Below are positions 6,094 through 6,725 of a stretch of DNA of 6,725 nt, one piece after another. The number at the start of each line of letters is the position of its first letter. Positions within the stretch are counted from its first letter, which is position 1. Location: assembly GCA_007128995.1 (NCBI GenBank), contig SKWJ01000120.1, positions 1 to 6,725 of the forward strand. The letters are read 5' to 3'. The notes beneath the pieces were generated by a model. That model saw only the letters and a list, made by a program, of their open reading frames with translations, searched no databases and was not told where the DNA came from. This DNA is from Paracoccaceae bacterium (GTDB lineage: Bacteria > Pseudomonadota > Alphaproteobacteria > Rhodobacterales > Rhodobacteraceae). The position numbers and the translations under genes are program-made.

Positions 6094-6725
6094 ATGAGCG
6101 CGCTGAACTACAAACACCTTCGGTATTTTCAGGCTGTTGCGCATGACGGGAACCTGACCCGTGCGGCGCAAATGCTCAATTTGTCGCAATCTGCCCTGTC
6201 AACGCAGATTCGCATGTTGGAGGATCGGATCGGGCATGCCCTGTTCGACCGTGTGGGCCGTCAGCTTGTCCTGACCGAAGCTGGCCGCATTGCACTCGAT
6301 CATGCTGATACAATCTTCAGGACCGGGGACGAATTGCTGGCGACACTCGCGCAAAAGGGTCACGGGCGGCAAGCCGTGCGTGTGGGCGCGCTGGCCACTT
6401 TGTCGCGAAATTTCCAGCTGGAATTTCTGCGCCCGCTAATCACGCGGGCAGATGTCGAAGTGATCCTGCGCTCCGGATCGCAAGCCGAATTGCTGGGTGA
6501 CCTGCAAGCGATGCGACTTGATATCGTGCTGACCAATACGCCGCCACCGCGCGACATGGCCGCCCCATGGCTGTCGCAAAAAATTTCGGAACAACCCGTC
6601 AGCCTGATTGCAACACCAGACATACACAGCCGCGCGGAAAATCTGGAAACGTTGCTGTCAAGGGTCGCGCTTATTCTGCCCACGCTGGAAACCGGTTTGC
6701 GTGCAGGTTTTGATTCCTGGGCATC
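6094..6725 (+). CDS. LysR-family transcriptional regulator, 3'-truncated; probable regulator of dabBA
   Basis: 210 residues are visible before the window ends, out of roughly 290-300 expected. The N-terminal winged helix-turn-helix spans about residues 5-64: YKHLRYFQAVAHDGNLTRAA, then LNLSQSALSTQIRMLED (recognition helix) and LFDRVGRQLVLTEAG (wing). The linker helix covers about 65-88. An effector-binding domain begins near VRVGAL (95-100), with LDIVLTN at 142-148. The ATG at 6094 is the only sensible start: an in-frame TAA lies at 6082-6084 and the next Met (27) is inside the HTH. The opening LNYKHLRYF resembles the NhaR branch of LysR proteins. It is divergent from dabB with a 96-base gap, the classic LysR arrangement, so control of dabBA by carbon supply, pH or ion state is inferred; the effector is unknown. 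Confidence 0.93.
   Translation, partial: MSALNYKHLRYFQAVAHDGNLTRAAQMLNLSQSALSTQIRMLEDRIGHALFDRVGRQLVLTEAGRIALDHADTIFRTGDELLATLAQKGHGRQAVRVGALATLSRNFQLEFLRPLITRADVEVILRSGSQAELLGDLQAMRLDIVLTNTPPPRDMAAPWLSQKISEQPVSLIATPDIHSRAENLETLLSRVALILPTLETGLRAGFDSWA

Noticed and set aside
6360..6683. 107-codon open frame on the - strand at the right edge
   Set aside because: It is antisense to the LysR effector domain, whose + strand frame is continuous and recognisable.

Overview
The window holds five genes from what looks like a GC-rich alphaproteobacterium, probably a member of the Rhodobacterales. That placement rests on protein style (ArgF opening with HFLDIHTT and carrying DTWVSMHD, ArgD with HVSNLYRIP), high GC in coding positions and GC-rich third positions. 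It is a judgement from memory and was not tested by a search. No rRNA, tRNA, CRISPR array, insertion sequence or transposase was seen.

Layout. Bases 1-2010 (+ strand) carry the end of argD (acetylornithine aminotransferase, cut by the left edge) and a complete argF (anabolic ornithine carbamoyltransferase), probably one arginine-biosynthesis transcript. The two are separated by 72 bases containing a strong stem-loop. Bases 2011-2064 are a short convergent gap with GC-rich inverted repeats. Bases 2065-5997 (- strand) carry a two-gene operon read dabB then dabA. It encodes an energy-coupled inorganic-carbon accumulation (DAB) complex: DabB is a membrane cation/proton-channel subunit related to NuoL/MrpA, and DabA is the zinc, beta-carbonic-anhydrase-like DUF2309/UPF0753 subunit. 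Bases 5998-6093 are an AT-rich divergent control region. From 6094 (+ strand) a LysR-type regulator starts and runs off the right edge.

How they fit together. DabA and DabB are expected to form one complex that uses an ion gradient to drive one-way hydration of CO2 to bicarbonate in the cytoplasm. The divergent LysR gene, with an LTTR-type dyad between the genes, is the obvious candidate regulator. ArgF uses carbamoyl phosphate, which is made from bicarbonate, so the neighbourhood has a plausible but unproven metabolic link. The most interesting details are a perfect hairpin between dabB and dabA that displays the dabA Shine-Dalgarno in its loop, a lysR start that looks leaderless, and an isoleucine in DabB where NuoL has a key membrane glutamate.
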